Source: Actinernus sp. WN-2022 (taxonomy: Eukaryota; Cnidaria; Anthozoa; Actiniaria; Actinernidae). Taken from it: 64,000 bases of DNA. Both the position numbers and the translations under genes were made by a program. The notes below the pieces were generated by a model that was not told where the DNA came from, searched no databases, and worked only from the letters and a program-made list of their open reading frames with translations. This document shows, in pieces, positions 53,770-64,000 of this stretch. The number at the start of each line of letters is the position of its first letter. The first letter of the stretch is position 1. The stretch is taken from contig JAOWCC010000577.1 in assembly GCA_030867875.1 (NCBI GenBank), positions 145,754,344-145,818,343 on the forward strand. Reading direction: 5' to 3'.

Positions 53770-56700
53770 GTAAGTTTAACTTATTTATTTCCAGTTTGTT
53801 GTTCTATATATGTGAGCAGAGAAACACAGACAGAGATAAATACACACATACACCGGAGAGGTGTACCAGATATAGATAGATAGATATACAAATATAGCGA
53901 AGTATGAAATCTTTTTTTCGCATACGAATAAACGACTGGGGCCAATGTATAATATTGTGTATTGATTAAAACCTGTCATTGTTTGACCTAGAAGTCTTTA
54001 TTAATGTTAGTCAAGCGCCAGCCGGTGATGGGAAACTACTAGCATGTAATAGTAGTGCTAATTGTTCTATCGCGGGGTTATTTTCTCAATATAGATTTCA
54101 ATTCAGAGAAAAAGCCTGATGTTGTTCACAAATATAGACCTAAACGATTTAACATTTAAAAATTTAAAAGATCTCTTTAAACCAAACTAAATTTAAGAAA
54201 TTCTAAATCTAAAATTCAAAAATATATAACGTTTTGATGGGCAATTTTAACATTTTAGCATTTTCCATTTCGCATTGTTTACATTCGTTAGACTAATACG
54301 AGATTGGCAGTAAGAACTAATCATGGCTCTAAAACAGGTGCCGAAATCACATCTCATTTTGGTTTTTCTATGCGTTTAAAGTAGTGCTTCATTAATGAGA
54401 GACGCTTATTTCACTAACAACTTTAGGTAGTCATAACTCCCTGTGTATGGCTTCGGCAATGTGAAAACCACAACGAAAACATGTACAGTTGAGAAATCAT
54501 TGAACAATCGGAAGTTAAGGGCGGTTATAGCAGCAAATTATACTGGCAACGATGGATCATCTCCTTCTGTTTGTATGATACCTCTATTTAAGAAGATAAA
54601 CAACTCAAAATACCTTTTTTTATTTTGAAATTTTAGAGGTATGCACTGACTTACGTTTCGTTTTTAAATGTTATTTTTCAAGGTTATGATTATGTTTTCT
54701 CTGGAAGCAGTAAAAGTCAACTCCTCCGGCTCACAGCACTGCAAAGGTGAGGGTAATTTAACCACCCGATAATATTAGCCTTACAAAGTTAAATGTGTTC
54801 AAAATTGCTAGTATTTGTGTAAGTAAGACAGCATGCATACTTAGTTTAACATTCACCCATCTGGTAGTAGTACATGCAGTATATATTAGAGGGAGAATTG
54901 AATTATTATTTGGAAAAATCAATTTCAGTTGGCAGCAAGCTAAGAGTTGCAGGGAACCCCTGGCACGCGTGACTTGCAAGCATAATCAGTTAATTTGAAG
55001 GCACTCTATATTTTCGTGAAAGTTAAACTCTGTGCAGGAACACTCGCGCCATATACTGATTTTCTGGGGTCTTATCGGCTGTTTTTCTTAAAGTTCATTT
55101 AGTGTTAAAACTCCACTCCGAACGGTTCATTAACCGTTACTTTTATGTGCATGTTATAACGATACACGAGAAAGAAACCAATATATCTGTAAAATTGAAC
55201 CGTTCGTAACTGAATCAATGTTATAAAGGCCCAGCACGTCATGCTCGAATAGGGACATACTCATCCTCGCATCAATTAATCCCACTAGGACAAGTCTGTG
55301 TAAGGAATGCAGCGGATTTGTTGTTGCCTGTGTAGCTTTTTTAGCTTTCCTGGGACTTATTTTTCGATCTTGAACAACGAGCTAATGTTTATTCCGATAT
55401 GCGGTTCATAATAAAAACCACATGCATCCTAGTATACTAATAAACTTTCATTTTTAATTAATACAATTCAAAGAAAGTAGAACGAGTATACAGCGATGAA
55501 ATATACTGCACAGTTATACTAAAACTTAAACTTTATACAATTCATTATTATGCAAGACAGTTTTTGTGAATTCGACCTCGAATGTAACGAAGACCATTCA
55601 ATTTCATGCAGAGCGAGCGAGTGAGCCAGCTATACAAACAACACGCTGACATGTCAGACGCTTCGAAAAAGCGATTTGTAATCAATATACATGTATATAT
55701 AGCTAGCGCTGTGTAGACTGGACAAAATGAGCAGATATATATTCTCTTGACGTATTACGCGGAAAGAAAAGATAATTTAGAAAATGATCGAACTTGTGAT
55801 TACCAAAAAGTATATATACTTAACGGTAATTTTGTTTTCCAGTACCATGTGCTGATCGATTTTATTCAGGGAAAAATTCCAGTTTCTGTAATTGTTATTC
55901 ATGCGCATTGATGTTTTTCCATTTGATACTAGTGAAAGAAGGAGCAAGTTGCTAAGTCATACTTTCAGCTGCTTAGCTCTTCCTTTCCTCCTTCAACGAC
56001 TTAACCAAGTTGAAGGCGGTAGTGTTTTGTTGATTTAAGTGATTCGTGTTTAGCGATGGTGGTTACGGTTTAGGTCGTCACAGTACTAAAACCGTGACTT
56101 CATGCATGCTACAAACAAGGTGCTTTTGCACCGCGTGTAAACTCGGCCTGTGTAAGCATTACAATTCAATAATCTTACAAACTTTTGAGTCATGTTTCAA
56201 ATGCCCTTTCTCATTGTTTAACTACCGCATCTTGATTCGTTTTACAGACCATCAGTTTTCTCTACACTTTCCAAGCCGCTCTCACATGGGAACATCCCGT
56301 CGACTTTATAAAGCACAAGCTATGACAGCCTTCACCGTGTGTATGTGGATCTCGACAAATGACACAGATAACTTTTCTTTATTCTCCTATGTGACTGCTT
56401 ATGACAATAAGGATCACATCCACCTGTTTCGCGAAGGCAACTGTATAAAGATCTCGGTCGATACAGTCAAAAGCCAGTAAGTAGTTTTTCATCAGATCAC
56501 ACTGAATGTGAAGTATATGTGTTTACATTTTTTTCTTGATTTTCACTAGCGACATAAGCATAAGCAATATACACAGACGCAGTACTGAATGCATTGATCA
56601 TTAACTTAGCAGCGCTGGTTTTTATCTCACTCCTCATGTGAGAAGAAAAAGTACCACTTGTGCTCGTTCCTTGTGCTAGCATGACTGTACTTATGCTTAA

Positions 56701-56786
56701 CAGGTCTCAAAAACCGCATCCCGGTTAGCTCAGTGGTTAAGATCCGCGGTCTGTTGTGCGGTATATCGCGGGTTCAAACTCCGGCG

Positions 56787-56818
<32 letters not shown>

Positions 56819-59800
56819 AAGAAGGTGCTGCCTTTGTGAAACAACTGCAAATGGTTTGACCTTCACGTCTTCTCCTTTGTCACAACTGAAGTGACGAATT
56901 CACTAAACTAATTGAAAATCAGGATTTAAGTCCAAAACCCCATTTACATGCGCAAAAAAAAACGACGGCTCGGCACCCCACGTTGCGGCACGGGGATCAA
57001 TCACGGTTTCTGGGAAACCCCCACCCCTCCCCCCACACTTCACCCTAACCTTTAATGGTTAATCATCAATAGGACGATGCATGTCCAAGGGAGGGGTGGG
57101 TTGGTAGTTTCCCAGAAACCGGGATTGAGCCAAATCATAGAGGTTCCGAGACTACCTCTCGTAGTCTCGGCACGGGTAAAATTGGCACCGTAACGGGATT
57201 TGGGATGCTGTGCCTCTTTTTTTTTCGCGTGTATATACATGGGGTTTAAGATGGATCAGTAAGATAGACTAGCTAGATTTATTACTACTGATATAGATGG
57301 TTAGAAAAACACGTTGCTTTCTTTTCTCCACCGGGCAGAATCACATTGTTTTAGGCGACATTTTCTCGCGTCCGTGAGATATGAATAATTATGATACGCC
57401 TTATTAGATATTCAGCAAAGCGCTTGTGATTGGCTGCTAGGAATCCTTCTGGGAATACCTCATTCCCATACTTGCTCTTGGGTCTGTCAATCACTGTCAT
57501 CTATCTCGTCATGGGACTAACTGAAATCCCAAAAGCTCTGCAAATAGCTAAACTCGACAGTAAAAGATCACCGCAAAATCAATTTGCCGTGGCTACTTGG
57601 GTTATAAGTTTTGCCGCGCGAAGTTTCCAAACCTATTTCGTTTGCGTTCGAGGTTTGACTCATGTCAAAATTAAAATGGAGTATAATGTCTGCATTTAGA
57701 GCTTATTCGAAAAGCCTAAGTCAAATTCAGCAAGCTTTATTTTTATTAGTGCCATAGTTGTGAAACTAGTTAAATAAAAGTGAACCTCGGCATTGTTCGC
57801 ACGAGCTATCCAAGCGAAAGATTTCAAACTCCATACAAACTATAAAAGTTTTTAAACTCTTAACCAAAGCGCTTTATTAAACACAAAAAGTCATGACCAC
57901 TTACTTTGAGAGCGCACCATAAAAATGTGTGGAAACAGTTCTGTAATTTTGTAGCTTTAAAATCAAAATACGAGTTGGTTCAGATCACAGCACTTTACTA
58001 AACATAAAATTAAACAATCCGTCTGTTTAATCGCTTGTAATTCGCTCTTGATTTCTGAACTTGCTTTCTTCGGTTAAGTTTTGTCATTTCACAAAGCGCG
58101 TTGGTTTTATACCAAAGGCAAAGTGCCGCTTAACTATAATACTGATCAGAAGCTGGCCCTCAGTAATGCCGAAGATTCATTTTCGGATAACTCTGCTTCT
58201 AGGCCACACCTAACCGTGGGAAAGGTCTCGTTTTCAAGCTTAAGACATAAACAATCCGTCTGTTTAATCGCTTGTGATGCGCTCTTGATTTCTGAACTTG
58301 TTTTCTTCGTTTAAGTTTTGTCATTTCACAAAGCGCGTTGATTTTATACCAAAGGCAAAGAAGTCAACTATGATCAGAAGTTGATCCTAAATGACAAAGT
58401 GTGCGAGCCGATGTTTACAAAAGTCATTCAGCCTATATCAACTGTATGACGGAATTTCTTATGCTTCTTTCGTTTAAGTAATGGTCCGCGTAAGAACTGT
58501 AGTAAAAACAATAGAGCCGCGGCAATGAGCACATCCTCACGGTCGATTTTGCGTGAATATGACTTAAGTGCTGTATGAGATGTCTACAGTCCAAACTACA
58601 CCCAGAAAATAAAGTAGTTTGTATGCTATGGGCTATTTTTACTGTGAAATCTCAAAGAAACCACCATTCAGCCAATGGGAAAGGGAGAACACAAAAGATC
58701 TTTCGATTGCAAATTTGATAACTTTCCCCTCGGTCGATATTCTTCGAAATTAAACCATAGTCATTTTGATCAAAAATAAATTGAAACTTCAAAAAATATC
58801 ATATAAAAATGCATTATTTCGATGGTTTTCTATTCAATTTATGAGTATCAACCAATGGAATTACGAGAGAGAAGAATAGGAAATTAACACCTTTTACATT
58901 CCTTGCCGTTCAGTGCTATCGTTCTTATCCGGACCACTACTTAATTCTATACAAGTGTATGCTTTCGGGGCACGGACTCATTCACAACCTGAAGATTCGC
59001 TCGCAAAACACAAATTCGCTCGCAAAAAAATCCCAGATTCGCTCGAAAAACACGGGTTCGATCAACTTATAAACTATCAGAAATTCGACTGCAAAGTCGC
59101 TTTTAGTGCGTGTTTATTTTCTGATGCAGCTCCAATGGCCATGCATTTATCTTTGTTCACTCCTTCCGCGCAGGTAATAACTTTCAAAAGCCCGGCGCTA
59201 CCCTAAAATAGTTAACCGACTCATTAGACTTATTACGTATAAATTTATTTATGTAGACTTATTATGTATCACAAGTGCCTAACCCAATTACTCTTTTCAC
59301 TGCCGTCCTTTGTTTCGGTATCTTCTGTTATAATTAAGGAGGCGGAGTTAAGATTGCCCGCGGGAGTTCTGAAAGTTAATAAATATGCAAGCATCGAAGG
59401 CGATTTGACTGATGCAAAAACATTCAAGTTTCATGGTAGAAATATTTATACGATTTCGATAAGAAAATACCCGATAACAGATAAATAATCAAATAATCTT
59501 TTCCAGATGTTACAAATTTTGGATACTTAAGATTTCGCGAGAAAATAAGTGTTGAATATCTAATGAAAAACACTTTCCATACGTTTTCTGTCTGAAAAGA
59601 CTCAAACTTCAACTCGTTTTTCATGGCACAGAAGTTCACTTAATTTACCTCCAAATTAGCGGTATTTACAGCGTAATATCTCTTCTTTAAAATCCCGCTG
59701 TTACATTTTTTGTTTTAGTTTAAACTAAAAATCGACAATATTTTCGGCATGTACCCGAGTTTTCGCCAGTTTTCTTTGTAATTTGGCTGTGCGCTCGAGC

Positions 59801-60940
59801 AGAAATTTGAATCAAGCTCGTGAAACCGTGTCACGTGACAGAGAAAATGTCGCCGGATTCTGCCCGATGCGTTATGCAATATTTATCCCAACATTTCTGC
59901 TCAGTGTTCTTATTACCGTGACAGTACCTTTTATGCTTCATGACATTTGTTTTGTTTCTTTCAAGCTCTCCAAAATCAACTCTATATACCGCACACATAT
60001 ATAAATTTTGTAATTGAATGTATCAGATACTTTTCAAACTCAATATATTGTTATTTTTTTAGTTTTCTTTCGCAAGCTGTCCAAAATCAAGTCAATACCG
60101 ATATTTGTAATTCAGTGTATCAGGTATACTTTTAACATTCTAATAAATAATGACATTCACAGAAACATTTTGTTCTTAATTTGTTGCTTCAGATGTCTGA
60201 GCAACAACGAGCGATTTGACACTGCTGTCAGCTTGTGCGTCACATGGGAAAACGGGAAAGGAGAACACATTCTGTATGTAAACTCGAGACGGAAATTTCA
60301 GAACTTACACCTTAAGGATGGACACGTGATTCAACAAGGAGGGACTGTGTCTTTAGGACGCCATCTGCTGTCTTCATCATCTGTCTTCTCTGGTTATATC
60401 GATCACGTTAACATGTGGGACCATGTATTGCCTGTAGAAATAATCGCTGGTTTAGGTCAGCGGTGCTGGGCTGAGCGCGGAAATGTCCTCTCGTGGTCTT
60501 CATTTCGTGGTGAAACAACAGGAATTATTGTTGGTGAAGGAATATGCCCAAGGCAAGGTAAATATCGAAGAATGAGCTAAACTAACATTGAAACTGTAAA
60601 TATTGTCCTGACTGTAAGTTTCGTGATGCACATGCTTAACATCCTTAATTAAAGAGTTTTTCTTCAAGTTGTCTCTTTGCTTAAAACCCCAGGTTATTAA
60701 ATCTGGACAAGTTCATTCATGTGACTGAGCCTATTTTATTTTGCTATCTGACGCATTCTTTGTTTCTAGTTACTGGAGTTAATCCCATGCAGCTCGTCGG
60801 CCACTGGGCGCTAAATGGAGCTGAAAAAAACATCAGGTGCGTTAACATGTTAATTAGTATCTGTATCTGTATTTTTTTATTTAATTGGTAAAGCTTGTTG
60901 CATACAACCGATATTTAAAAAAAAAAAAATTACAAGAAAG

Positions 60941-61003
<63 letters not shown>

Positions 61004-63632
61004 ATAAATAAATAAATAAACGAATAAGGATGCTATGAAAGCTATTTTCAACTGTAGTCTACTGTAAAGGCTACTATATATATATAGTGAAATTACACTA
61101 AATAATTAAATAGGTGAACTAAATAATGATAATATGAAACGTTCGTGCTCTCAAGTGTATTAAGGCTTGGTTGAACATAAAAACGAGGCAAATCATTTTT
61201 TCGTGTTTGGCTTGACCACTTTTCAAGTAAAAATCATTAAACTTTACAGAATTGTAGAAACTGGTCCAGTGCTTAAACCCACGAGTGATAATTGTTTCCA
61301 TAGAAACCAACGTTGCGCAAAATTAGGCGGGAAAATACAATGCAAATTTGTATATGACGAACTTTTCAAAACGGGGTGTGAAAAAAACCCTTACTTTATT
61401 AAAGTTTATCCTCACTTAATTATAACCAGTAGCGATGTAGGTCATTTAACATCAGCAGAAATATCGGCGAGAGAAGGCCGGAATTGATCATTTCCGGCCT
61501 TGAATCTCGATATAAACCAGCCATTTGTTGTGGTTATATTGTGTATGACAAGCAGACAAGGAGAAAAGGCTAATTGGTGTACCTACATCGCTACACCAAA
61601 AATGACAAAACTTGGCTGCTGAAGCCATCAGAATTCTTAGAGTTAATTATATGTCCAAGAGAGCTATTCCAAACAGGAATAGTGAAAAAAAAGAATATTT
61701 GAAGACGTCAGTATGTGAACAGCTCTGTACGCCTAAACGTATCAGATGAACCCTCGAAATGTTTCGCATATTTTCGTATTCTGGCTATTTATAGCTTCTC
61801 AGACCGACCAAATACACCAAAGTGCCGGAAACGTACAAGACAAAAGACACAACATTAGCCTTTGATGTAGAGTGGAAATGTAGAGCTATTTCGGATGAGG
61901 AAATGAAGCAAACTTCACCCATTTCCTCCGATTCGAACATTCTTGGTATATCTTAATCGCGGCAATGATAGACTATAAAAGCCCGGTTTCCATATAATCG
62001 TCTCTGTCGTAAGGATCGTCTCTGTCGCTTCAGAATTTGTCAAGCGATCGGGACGATCCTACCCTGGGTGCCAGAGGTTTTGAGAAGTTTCACGATTAAG
62101 AGAGTAATTTTTCGTTCTAAATGTATATCGTTGAGAAAGTTCACTCCACAAACCAGAGGGCTCGTCGCTTTGCTCCTCGACTCTCGTCGATTTGCTCCTC
62201 GACTCTCGTCGCTTCGCGACTCGGTTGTCGTCGCTTCGCGACTTGGTTATCGTCACTTCGCGACTCAAATTCTCGTCGCTTCGAGAGTAGTTAAAAAAAA
62301 CTCGTCGCTTCGAGAGTCGTTTAGCAGCGAGCCCCTCTGTAACCAGGATAGGACGATCCCAGACGATTCTTTCGATTCCTGGTTTCCATATGATCGCGTC
62401 TGTCGTAAGATCGCGCGGCCGGACTGGGTCCAACAATATTTATCTTGGCGCCAAACTCGATACAAAATGGCGGCCAATCAATGAAAGAGCGAGACTCCTG
62501 GCGTGTTATTTACTAATAGACACGGCATCTCTTCCCGAAGCAGATGGATCGCTTTTGTGCTTTTTGAAGTATCGGCCATAACAAGTTCGAATGTTTTTAT
62601 ACTTTTTCTCGGCTTCTGCGGCCGTCATATTGAACATTTCAGCCAATTTGGACCAGAATTTTTCTCTAATCTGCCTGTTTGTGTAGTCCGTACTAAATTT
62701 ATCGTATAGGAATTCGTATCGCTGCACTTCTTCCATAAATCGTGCGATTGAACTTTCGACACGCGGCGCCATTTTGTGCATGTAGGAAGATGTACATTAT
62801 GGGATAGCTTCGATCGTGTCTGTCGTAAGAATAGAACTCAATTCTAACGGGACGATCGGGTCGTTTCTGTCGTAAGGATCGTCCGCGATCGCCCCGGGAG
62901 AGTTTACATATAATCGTCCCGATCGCTTGGCAAATTAGTCTGAAGCGATAGAGATGATCCTAACGACAGAGACGATTATATGGAAATCGGGTCCAACCTA
63001 TACATTACCTTTCGTTGATGTAATTAAGCTGATCTTATATCCTCGAAATCGAAATGGCCTGAACATTTAGGGTGCGCCGCGTATTCCGGAATACGAATAC
63101 ACAGAATAACCACAACAAATTGCTGGTTTATATCGAGATTTTTCAGCAACTGGGACACTAATGGTATCCTGAATATCATATGTCAGCAAGAGTTTGAAGC
63201 TTACAGTGCAAAATGTGCCTGATCCAGTGCCTGATTTCCAGAGACTATTCCATCTATTCTTATTCTGGAATAGAATCAGTTCAACGCGCCATAAAATTAG
63301 CATGATAGCCGATGATATAACTATATCTAAAACGTTATATTTTTATTTCAGTTTAAATTACAGTGCTGTTTATCTCGAGGGGCGATTCAAGGGATCCAAA
63401 GCTCTCTATTTGGACAGCACAAGGGCATTTGCTCAAGTACCTGCTGTCAATCTCGATGGAAATTTTACCATCGCGTGCTGGATAAAATACATGGGCGCGG
63501 AAAAAAAGAATGTCATTTTGGCAGACTGGGGAATCGTACCCAACAGGTATAACTTTGTATTTGAAATCAACTGGCCTTCTGTTACATTCACGAGGAGGGC
63601 GTCAGATGGAGAAAATATATCATATGCTCTAG
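53641..63632 (+). CDS. Gene 3: pentraxin plus LamG-like extracellular protein (partial at the 3' end)
   Basis: Exons 53641-53769 (tentative), 54683-54746, 56248-56476, 60193-60557, 60770-60836 and 63352-63632 have matching phases (0, 1, 2, 1, 2, then 1 going on). The exon pair 56248/60193 encodes a pentraxin domain: FTVCMWIS and SLCVTWEN hold the two conserved disulfide cysteines, the latter matching the HxCxSWxS signature with His and last Ser replaced, then GGTVSLGRH, FSGYIDHVNMWDHVLP and RCWAERGNVLSW. The next exon gives LVGHWALNGAEKN, leading to a LamG-like jelly roll with SKALYLDSTRAFA and FTIACWIKYMGAEKKNVIL. Such proteins act outside the cell in binding and adhesion. No signal peptide was found, so 5' exons may be missing; the gene leaves the window. 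Confidence 0.8.
54683..54746 (+). CDS. Gene 3 small exon
   Basis: Acceptor TTATTTTTCAAG, donor GTGAGG. 21 codons plus 1 nt (MIMFSLEAVKVNSSGSQHC) with phases 0 to 1 that fit both neighbours. NSS is a possible N-glycosylation site. Confidence 0.6.
54747..56247. other. Gene 3 intron
   Basis: AT-rich, no repeats with clear ends and no exon candidates recognised. Ends in TTGATTCGTTTTACAG. Confidence 0.5.
56248..56476 (+). CDS. Gene 3 exon: N-terminal half of the pentraxin domain
   Basis: Phase 1 in, phase 2 out, donor CCA|GTAAGT. It reads HQFSLHFPSRSHMGTSRRL, then AFTVCMWISTND, FSLFSYVTAYDNKDHIHLF, the first beta strands of a pentraxin with the first disulfide cysteine and the SYAT-like strand. 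Confidence 0.9.
56716..56792 (+). mobile_element. tRNA-like SINE head in gene 3 intron
   Basis: GTTAGCTCAGTGGTTAAGAT (A box), a possible anticodon arm, GCGGGTTCAAACTCCGGC (B box) and a GGGACCA end. The 5' acceptor strand (GCATCCCG) does not fully pair with CGGGACC, so it is not an intact tRNA gene. A body of about 150 bp (to about 56930) may belong to the SINE. Confidence 0.65.
56938..57244. mobile_element. MITE with CCCCATTTACATGCGCAAAA ends
   Basis: Left CCCCATTTACATGCGCAAAA, then ACGACGGCTCGGCACCCC; right GGGATGCTGTGCCTC, TTTTTTCGCGTG, ATACATGGGG. Opened at 56994-57132 by another MITE. Confidence 0.75.
56994..57132. mobile_element. 139-bp foldback MITE, copy 1 (nested)
   Basis: Ends GGATCAATCACGGTTTCTGG, GAAAC and GTTTCCCAGAAACCGGGATT, GAGCC. 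Copy 2 at 63763-63893 in reverse orientation. Confidence 0.85.
57245..60192. other. Gene 3 intron, right part
   Basis: Holds the tandem duplication at 58010-58400 and otherwise AT-rich sequence without recognised exons or elements. The frames at 58913-59206 and 59264-59488 show no family match. Ends in TTTGTTGCTTCAG. Confidence 0.45.
58010..58400 (+). repeat. Tandem duplication of about 238 bp, two copies (second partial)
   Basis: ACAATCCGTCTGTTTAATCG, CTCTTGATTTCTGAACTTG, TTTTGTCATTTCACAAAGCG and TATACCAAAGGCAAAG occur at about 58014-58130 and again at 58250-58365, differing by a few bases. Confidence 0.85.
60193..60557 (+). CDS. Gene 3 exon: C-terminal half of the pentraxin domain
   Basis: Phase 2 in, phase 1 out, donor CAAG|GTAAAT. 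CLSNNERFDTAVSLCVTWEN carries the pentraxin signature cysteine; then ILYVNSRRKFQNL, VIQQGGTVSLGRHLLSSSS, FSGYIDHVNMWDHVLPVEII, RCWAERGNVLSWSSF. Where pentraxins normally have LGQ(D/E)QD, which supplies calcium ligands, this protein has LGRHLL. Confidence 0.92.
60770..60836 (+). CDS. Gene 3 linker exon
   Basis: Acceptor TTGTTTCTAG, donor GTGCGT. It reads TGVNPMQLVGHWALNGAEKN; GHWALNG is the usual opening of a LamG-type jelly roll. Confidence 0.85.
60943..61020 (+). repeat. (CTAA)n microsatellite
   Basis: About 15 CTAA tetramers passing into AAATAAATAAAT. Confidence 0.95.
61030..61975. other. Gene 3 intron sequence, no feature recognised
   Basis: AT-rich; frames at 61119-61487 show no family match. 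An inverted CCGGCCTT...AAGGCCGG pair lies at about 61474-61500. Confidence 0.4.
62060..62350. mobile_element. 291-bp MITE with 9-bp target duplication (nested)
   Basis: Starts TACCCTGGGTGCCAGAGG, ends CCCTCTGTAACCAGGATA. Flanks GGACGATCC at 62051-62059 and 62351-62359. The interior is a TCGTCGCTTCGCGACT-type minisatellite of about 25-30 bp units. Same end type as 36208-36295. Confidence 0.85.
62506..62781 (-). pseudogene. MADF/Myb-SANT-like protein of a Harbinger-type element (fragment)
   Basis: Frame of 91 codons from ATG 62781. Contains YEFLYDKFSTDYTNRQIREK, FWSKLAEMF, AAEAEKKYKNIRTCYGRYFK, the MADF pattern (lYD....Y.n......W..ia..l......v..kw..lR..Y.r). Harbinger-type elements encode such a DNA-binding partner next to the nuclease, and the location inside an element with Harbinger-like ends fits. 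The C-terminal half is missing, so it is probably a remnant; an exapted host gene is less likely. Confidence 0.7.
63071..63291. mobile_element. Possible MITE with GGTGCGCCGCGTATTCCGGAA ends
   Basis: Left GGTGCGCCGCGTATTCCGGA and right TCTGGAATAGAATC..TTCAACGCGCC, imperfect inverse. Similar TATTCCGGAAT-type motifs occur near 35750 and 47810. Confidence 0.4.
63352..63632 (+). CDS. Gene 3 exon: LamG-like domain (first part)
   Basis: Acceptor TTTATTTCAG, phase 2 in, donor CTAG|GTATGT, phase 1 out. Reads LNYSAVYLEGRFKGSKALYL, FAQVPAVNLDGNFTIACWIK, ADWGIVPNRYNFVFEINWPS; typical of the LamG/concanavalin-like fold. The domain continues beyond the window. Confidence 0.9.
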
Positions 63633-63762
63633 GTATGTACATTAACTTTATTCATTCAAATCAAGAGTCAATTCTTCAATTCTACTGTGCTGGTCAGATT
63701 TCCAAAGTTGGACTCTTCAGGGTTGTATATTGTTAGTATAAGAGTCACGGTTAAAGTAGGTC

Positions 63763-63893
63763 GGCTCAATCCCGGCTTCTGGGAAACTACCCGCCCACCC
63801 CTCCCTTGGATATGCATCGGTCTATTAATAATTAACCATTAAAGGTTGGGGTGAAGTGTGGGGCCGGTGTTTCCCAGAAATCGTGGTTGATCC
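63763..63893. mobile_element. Foldback MITE, copy 2 (same family as 56994-57132)
   Basis: GGCTCAATCCCGGCTTCTGG, GAAACTACC and GTTTCCCAGAAATCGTGGTT, GATCC; reverse orientation relative to copy 1. In the intron after the LamG exon. Confidence 0.85.
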
Positions 63894-64000
63894 GGTAGGT
63901 CCCGGTTGGCTCTTGTTTATGACGCAGTATATATGTGCGAAACAAAAAAATTGGGGGAAAATATGTTGAATTCCTGGTTATAGCCGATTTAGAATAATCA

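Larger units (their letters stand above)
61979..62993. mobile_element. 1.0-kb Harbinger-related element with internal MADF-type frame
   Basis: Left AAGCCCGGTTTCCATATAAT, CGTCTCTGTCGTAAGGATCG; the right end is inverted, CGATTATATGGAAATCGGGT. A second TTTCCATATGATCGCGTCTG end-like block at 62381 suggests a composite or older nested copy. It carries the MADF/Myb-like frame (62506-62781) and a 291-bp MITE (62060-62350). Confidence 0.75.

Noticed and set aside
54427..54628. Possible extra gene 3 exon (protein-like frame with TCTVEKSLNNRKLRAV and NYTGNDGSSPSVC).
   Set aside because: It looks protein-like, but in-frame stops lie just upstream with no acceptor after them, and neither phase would fit the flanking exons. 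Could be a decayed exon; transcript data would settle it.
56716..56792. Functional tRNA gene.
   Set aside because: A and B boxes are readable but the acceptor stem does not pair fully; better read as a SINE head.

Overview
The window looks like eukaryotic, animal nuclear DNA, most consistent with a cnidarian (coral or sea anemone) or a similar repeat-rich invertebrate. The reasons are small exons with canonical GT/AG introns, a myotrophin-like pair and a pentraxin/LamG-type secreted protein, and a dense mix of MITEs, Penelope-like, CR1/L2-like and PIF/Harbinger remnants. Species assignment is inference; nothing here fixes it.

Three host genes, all on the + strand, can be assembled from exons with matching phases. 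Gene 1 (19643-24339, 3' UTR exon to about 26520) and gene 2 (33832-46975) are tandem paralogues. Each encodes a small (117 and about 122 aa) ankyrin-repeat protein resembling myotrophin/V-1. Their four main exons have identical coding lengths (69, 114, 84 and 84 nt, excluding the gene 1 stop codon), all in phase 0. Gene 3 (53641 or later, running off the right edge) encodes a pentraxin domain split over two exons, followed by a linker and a LamG-like domain.

Nearly everything else is repeats. 1-4212 is a 10-bp satellite present in both orientations around a 1.06-kb spacer. 5131-18125 is a transposon cluster: LINE tails, a decayed Harbinger nuclease, a 6.2-kb inverted repeat, 128-bp repeats carrying TGACGTCA, and a Penelope-like element inside a DNA transposon. 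The introns and intergenic space of genes 1 and 2 hold a (TTCCA)n-type satellite, a retroelement composite with an 11-bp target duplication, a 19-bp minisatellite that also flips orientation, a 29-bp minisatellite, and many MITEs. Target-site duplications of TTAA, TAA, 7 bp and 9 bp are readable. 48000-53640 and 54750-60190 hold SINEs, nested MITEs and plain AT-rich sequence.

The most striking points are a complete, foldable type I hammerhead ribozyme in a Penelope-like terminal region (37160-37204, - strand); two unrelated tandem arrays that both reverse orientation; a pentraxin that appears to have lost its calcium-binding loop; and the fixed exon structure of the myotrophin-like duplicates. 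I did not see a multi-gene defence or biosynthetic system.
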